Assembly (NCBI GenBank): GCA_050954505.1
Contig: JBPBPY010000156.1
Coordinates: forward strand, 1 to 9,374
Direction of reading: 5' to 3'
DNA: 9,374 bases
From: JAQGMO01 sp050954505
GTDB lineage: Bacteria; Pseudomonadota; Gammaproteobacteria; Burkholderiales; Burkholderiaceae_D
The translations under genes and the position numbers were made by a program. A model generated the notes under the pieces. The model did no database searches and had not been told where the DNA came from. It was given only the letters and a program-made list of their open reading frames with translations. This document shows, piece after piece, positions 6,180 through 9,374 of the stretch. How positions within the stretch are numbered: position 1 is the stretch's first letter; each line of letters opens with the position of its first letter.

Positions 6180-6212
6180 GTGGTCATGAACCGCATTACA
6201 GAACCGGCAGCA

Positions 6213-6266
6213 TCAGTCCCTACAGTGCCAACAGTGCCTACAGTGCCTACAGTGCCTACAGTACCA
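6213..6266 (+). repeat. Six 9-bp tandem repeats coding a (T/S)VP tract at the copA N-terminus
   Basis: Six consecutive units with consensus ACAGTGCCT code SVP followed by five TVP. Units 3-5 are identical and units 1, 2 and 6 differ by one to a few bases. Near-identity at third positions points to recent slippage expansion. Because 9 is a multiple of 3, length changes keep the reading frame. The tract lies before the metal-binding domain and is absent from ordinary CopA proteins as I know them. Confidence 0.85.
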
Positions 6267-7229
6267 ACAGCGAATCCCGCTTTTCCCTTGCCTCCCGCTT
6301 CATCAACGACGCCAGGCCTGGCTGCGGCGATACGGCCGCACACCCATGATGGCGTCGGGTCGCACATCATGCTGGCCATTGAAGGCATGCATTGCGCTGC
6401 CTGTTCCGGTCGTGTCGAGCGCATCCTGACCAGGGTTCCCGGCGTGACGACGGCAGCCGTCAACCTTGCCACGGAGCGTGCGTCGGTCGATGCCGCCAGC
6501 GGCATCGATGTGGACCTTTTGCTGCTGGCAGTGCAAAAGGCCGGTTACCGCGCCAGTGTCATCAAGCCGGCCGGCGTGACTGGTGCGGCGGCACGCGCAA
6601 CAGGCCGCATCGATGCCAAACAGGATGCCGACAACGGCGACGCGCCGGCGCAACGGCGCGCACGCGAAGCACGGCGGCTAAGCCGTGATCTGCTGGTCGC
6701 CGCCGGTCTGCTGGCGCCGGTCTTCCTGCTGGCCATGTCTGCTCATCTGGCGCCAGGCTTGCATGACTGGCTGGTGGAACGGCTGGGCATGCAGCGTAGC
6801 CTGGTGCTGCAGTTTGTCCTTGCCACCGTGCTGCTGGCGTTTCCCGGCAGGCGTTTCTACCAGCTCGGTTTGCCGGCGTTGCTGCGTCTGGCCCCTGACA
6901 TGAATTCCCTGGTTGCCATCGGCACGCTGGCAGCGTACGGCTATTCGGTGGTCGCGACCTTCCGGCCTGGCTTGCTGCCCGGCGTCGTTCACGACCATGT
7001 CGATGTGTATTACGAGGCCGCCGCATTGATCGTTACCTTGGTGCTGCTGGGCCGGTATCTGGAAGCGAAGGCCAAGGGACGTACTTCCTATGCAATCAGG
7101 CAATTGGCCGGCTTGCAGGTGCACACCGCGCGTGTGCGCCGCGATGCCTGCGTGGTCGAGTTGCCCCTGGCGCAGTTGGAAGCAGGCGACGTGGTCGAGA
7201 TTCGTCCCGGCGAGCGCATACCGGTCGAT

Positions 7230-7234
7230 GGGCA
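7230..7234 (+). other. Frameshift site within copA
   Basis: The upstream frame reads GTC GAT GGG (V D G) and the downstream frame resumes at 7235 with GTC ATC GAT GGC (V I D G). Only two bases (CA) lie between them, where three are needed. One base appears missing in or beside the GGG run at 7230-7232. Restoring one base yields a continuous actuator domain (PGERIPVDG-x-VIDGLSYVDESMVSGEPVP). Confidence 0.8.
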
Positions 7235-7565
7235 GTCATCGATGGCCTCAGCTATGTCGATGAATCCATGGTCTCCGGTGAACCCGTCCCGCTGGCGAAA
7301 AGCCCTGGTGCCGTTGTCATCGGTGGCACCGTCAATCAAACCGGTGCCTTGGTGGTACGCGCAACGGCGGTGGGAGAGGCCAGCGTGCTGGCGCAAATCG
7401 TTGCCATGGTCGAGCAGGCGCAGGCAGCCAAGCTGCCGATCCAGGCAGTGGTTGACAAGGTCACGCTGTATTTCGTGCCCCTCATCATGCTGCTTTCTCT
7501 GCTGACTTTTCTGGCCTGGCTGCTGGCCGGCCCGGCGCCGGCATTCACCTTCGGCCTGGTCAATG

Positions 7566-7605
<40 letters not shown>

Positions 7606-8674
7606 TCTGGCTACGCCGACATCGATCATGGTTGGCAGCGGACGTGCAGCGCAGCTTGGTGTGCTGTTTCGTAGTGGCGCCGGCTTGCAGAGCTTGAGCC
7701 AGGTGCGGGCCGTTGCATTCGACAAGACAGGAACCTTGACTGAAGGCCGGCCGGTGCTGACCGACTTCATCGCTGCCGAAGGCTTCGCACGCGATGATGT
7801 CCTGGCCGCCCTGGCCAGTCTCGAAAGCCTTTCGGAACATCCCGTTTCCCGCGCCATTGTGTCGGCCGCGCAGGAATCCGGTTTGTCACTGGCGCCGGTC
7901 ACGTCCTTCGAGTCTCGTCCCGGCTACGGTATCAAGGGATACCTGGGCAGCAGGGAGGTCATGGTCGGGGCCGAGCGCTATCTTGCATTGCACGGCATCG
8001 ATGTCGACCGGTTCGCCGCCGTTGCAGCGGACCTGGCCACGGAAGAAAAATCGCCCCTGTATGCCGCCATCGACGGCAGGCTTGCCGCCATGATCGCAGT
8101 CGCCGACCCCATCAGGCCAACTGCGCCGGCCATGGTCGCAGCCTTGCGTTCGCGTGGTGTGACGCTGGCCATGATTTCCGGCGACCATCACGCCACGGTT
8201 GCCGCAATCGCCGCCAGACTAGGCATCGGCGAAGTCATGTCCGACATGCTGCCTGGAGAAAAACTGTTGGCAGTCCAGCGTTTGCAACAAACATTTGGCA
8301 CCGTGGCATATGTTGGCGACGGCATCAATGATGCACCTGCCTTGGCACAGGCCGACGTCGGCATTGCCATCGGTACCGGTACCGGCGTGGCAATCGAAGC
8401 AGCCGACGTCGTGCTGATGTCGGCCAGCCTGGCCGGAGTGGAAAACGCCATCGCCATTTCCAGCGCAACCATGCGCAACATTCGCCAGAATCTGTTTTGG
8501 GCATTTTTCTACAATTTGCTGCTGGTGCCGGTGGCAGCGGGTGCGCTGTACCCGGCGTATGGCATCCTGCTTGCACCGCAGGCCGCCGCCGCAGCGATGG
8601 CGTTGTCGTCGCTGTTCGTGCTTGGCAATGCCTTGCGGCTCAAGCGTTTTTCAGTGCCTGTCGTACCGGCGTAG

Positions 8675-8927
8675 GCAGCCGGGTTCATGCAGGCGGTTCT
8701 GGCGGCGGCGCTGCTTTGCCATCCTGCCGCACGAATGCTGCTGTCGCAGTCATGCTTGTCTGCGTGTGGGCGGCGGTGATGCATGCGTGCAGGACAGACT
8801 GGTGGAAGATGGCCAGGATGGACGGAACATGCTGCACGCCGACCTTGCAAGCGCGTCCTTTCAAGCCGTATCACCAGGAGCAATATCCACTATCAAAACA
8901 TCGCGCCAAAGATTTATGGGGAATCGA
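8675..8927. other. Gene-free region between copA and the rRNA promoters
   Basis: About 250 bases with no convincing gene, tRNA or strong intrinsic terminator. Open frames here are extensions of antisense or out-of-frame reading of copA. A 30-codon frame at 8687-8779 has no ribosome-binding site or recognisable content. The last ~60 bases become AT-richer, as expected upstream of a strong rRNA promoter (possible UP-element region). Confidence 0.5.
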
Positions 8928-8957
8928 TTGCCAAACGCTTTGGCCGTTTGCTATAGT
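8928..8957 (+). promoter_or_regulatory. Predicted rRNA operon promoter P1
   Basis: TTGCCA (8928-8933) and TATAGT (8952-8957) are separated by 18 bp, with TGC just before the -10 (extended -10). A GC-rich discriminator (GCGGCC) follows, the feature that makes rRNA promoters sensitive to ppGpp. Two overlapping dyads lie in the spacer: GCCAAA-CGC-TTTGGC (8930-8944) and CAAACG-N7-CGTTTG (8932-8950). The boxA and leader downstream support the rRNA assignment. Confidence 0.65.
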
Positions 8958-9111
8958 GCGGCCTCTGCAAAGCAATGCAGTCACGAAGAAATCAACCGGC
9001 AGCGAAGAAACGCTTCTTGCCGTGAGCCGAAGACTTCGTGGCAGTAAGAAAACCGCTTTTCTGGTTTTCCAGAGTTTGCAGGAAGCGAAGCGAACGAGTT
9101 TGAAAATAAGT

Positions 9112-9139
9112 TTGACTTCGACGCAGCAAGCTGTAAAAT
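9112..9139 (+). promoter_or_regulatory. Predicted rRNA operon promoter P2
   Basis: TTGACT (9112-9117) and TAAAAT (9134-9139) are separated by 16 bp, followed by a GC-rich discriminator (GCGCACC). An A-rich GAAAATAAG directly upstream could serve as an UP element. The start would be near 9146. The start-proximal sequence (CCTCTGC) is shared with P1, as expected for tandem rRNA promoters. Confidence 0.7.
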
Positions 9140-9218
9140 GCGCACCTCTGCTGCAAAAGCTGACGAACAAAACGATTCGCAGCGAAGCAGGGCAAAGGAG
9201 CAAGGCAGTACCGAACGA

Positions 9219-9230
9219 GTTCTTTAAAAA
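9219..9230 (+). promoter_or_regulatory. boxA-like rRNA antitermination site
   Basis: GTTCTTTAAAAA matches the rRNA boxA pattern (TGCTCTTTAACA in E. coli), the NusB/S10 binding site of the leader transcript. It is followed at 9245-9254 by GTGTGGGCAC, which aligns with the conserved boxC-like GTGTGGGC found at the same place in rRNA leaders. Together they show that a 16S rRNA gene lies just beyond the window on the + strand. Confidence 0.8.
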
Positions 9231-9346
9231 TTAACAGCCGATAAGTGTGGGCACTGGATGGAAAGACCCGGTGGTACGAATGAGCAATCAAACGTGCTGC
9301 TGCATACTTTACATATTAAGTGCTCACAAAGAAATAAAAAGTAGGA

Positions 9347-9372
9347 CCAGTTTTGCGGCAACGCAAGATTGG
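9347..9372 (+). other. 11-bp hairpin with GNRA (GCAA) tetraloop in the rRNA leader
   Basis: CCAGTTTTGCG and CGCAAGATTGG pair over 11 positions, nine Watson-Crick and two G-U, closed by the very stable tetraloop GCAA. Its place just before the expected 16S 5' end fits a conserved leader structure used in ribosome assembly or processing, by analogy with other rRNA leaders; the role here is inference. Confidence 0.6.
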
Positions 9373-9374
9373 AC

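Larger units (their letters stand above)
8964..9374 (+). ncRNA. rRNA operon leader (pre-16S 5' region)
   Basis: From the predicted P1 start to the right edge the sequence is non-coding and rich in short hairpins: AAGAA/TTCTT (9005-9018), CGAAG-A-CTTCG (near 9028-9038), GAAAACC/GGTTTTC (9048-9069, loop 8), and a long stem closed by a GCAA tetraloop at 9347-9372. Distance from boxA to the window edge (about 155 bases) is close to the usual boxA-to-16S distance, so mature 16S probably begins within tens of bases past the edge. No 16S sequence is visible inside. Confidence 0.7.

Noticed and set aside
8687..8779. 30-codon frame with a hydrophobic, Ala/Leu-rich start after copA
   Set aside because: No ribosome-binding site, no conserved features; short enough to arise by chance.
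8497..9234. 245-codon + strand frame crossing from copA into the rRNA leader
   Set aside because: It overlaps copA out of frame and runs through both rRNA promoters and boxA, which are strong non-coding signals.

Overview
The window looks like ordinary chromosomal DNA from a GC-rich betaproteobacterium. The best guess is Burkholderiales, probably Oxalobacteraceae. This rests on codon and GC style, on the CBM2-GH18 chitinase lipoprotein, on the LysR/YeiH pair, and on an rRNA-operon leader of beta/gammaproteobacterial type at the right edge. The taxonomic call is inference; no rRNA sequence lies inside the window.

Layout, left to right. (1) The 3' part of a NodS-like SAM-dependent methyltransferase (+, cut by the left edge). 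(2) A small conserved-looking protein of unknown function (+, about 598-923) with its own plausible promoter. (3) A convergent small hypothetical gene (-, about 1001-1279). (4) A secreted lipoprotein chitinase (-, 1447-3468) with lipobox, Ala-rich spacer, CBM2-like domain, Thr/Pro/Val linker and GH18 catalytic domain. (5) A VF530-family (DUF2132) small DNA-binding protein (+, 3730-3945). (6) A LysR regulator (-, 3978-4892) divergent from (7) a YeiH/UPF0324 putative sulfate exporter (+, 4962-6122). (8) A copper-type P1B ATPase, CopA-like (+, 6186-8674), interrupted by a one-base frameshift near 7230-7234. (9) A gene-free stretch leading into two tandem rRNA promoters (about 8928-8957 and 9112-9139), a boxA-like antitermination site (about 9219) and the rRNA leader. 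The 16S gene should begin just beyond the right edge.

How the genes relate. The LysR/YeiH pair is the one clear regulator-target unit. The chitinase and VF530 protein look like independent single genes. The copA-like gene has a promoter with the 19-bp spacer typical of MerR/CueR activation, but no merR-type gene is in view. I found no CRISPR array, transposase, integrase, toxin-antitoxin pair or defence island, and no convincing new multi-gene system. The points most worth a second look are the copA frameshift, the near-perfect 9-bp repeat array coding a (TVP)n tract at its N-terminus, two promoters placed so that transcription would start at the ATG (LysR gene and copA), and the structured rRNA leader.
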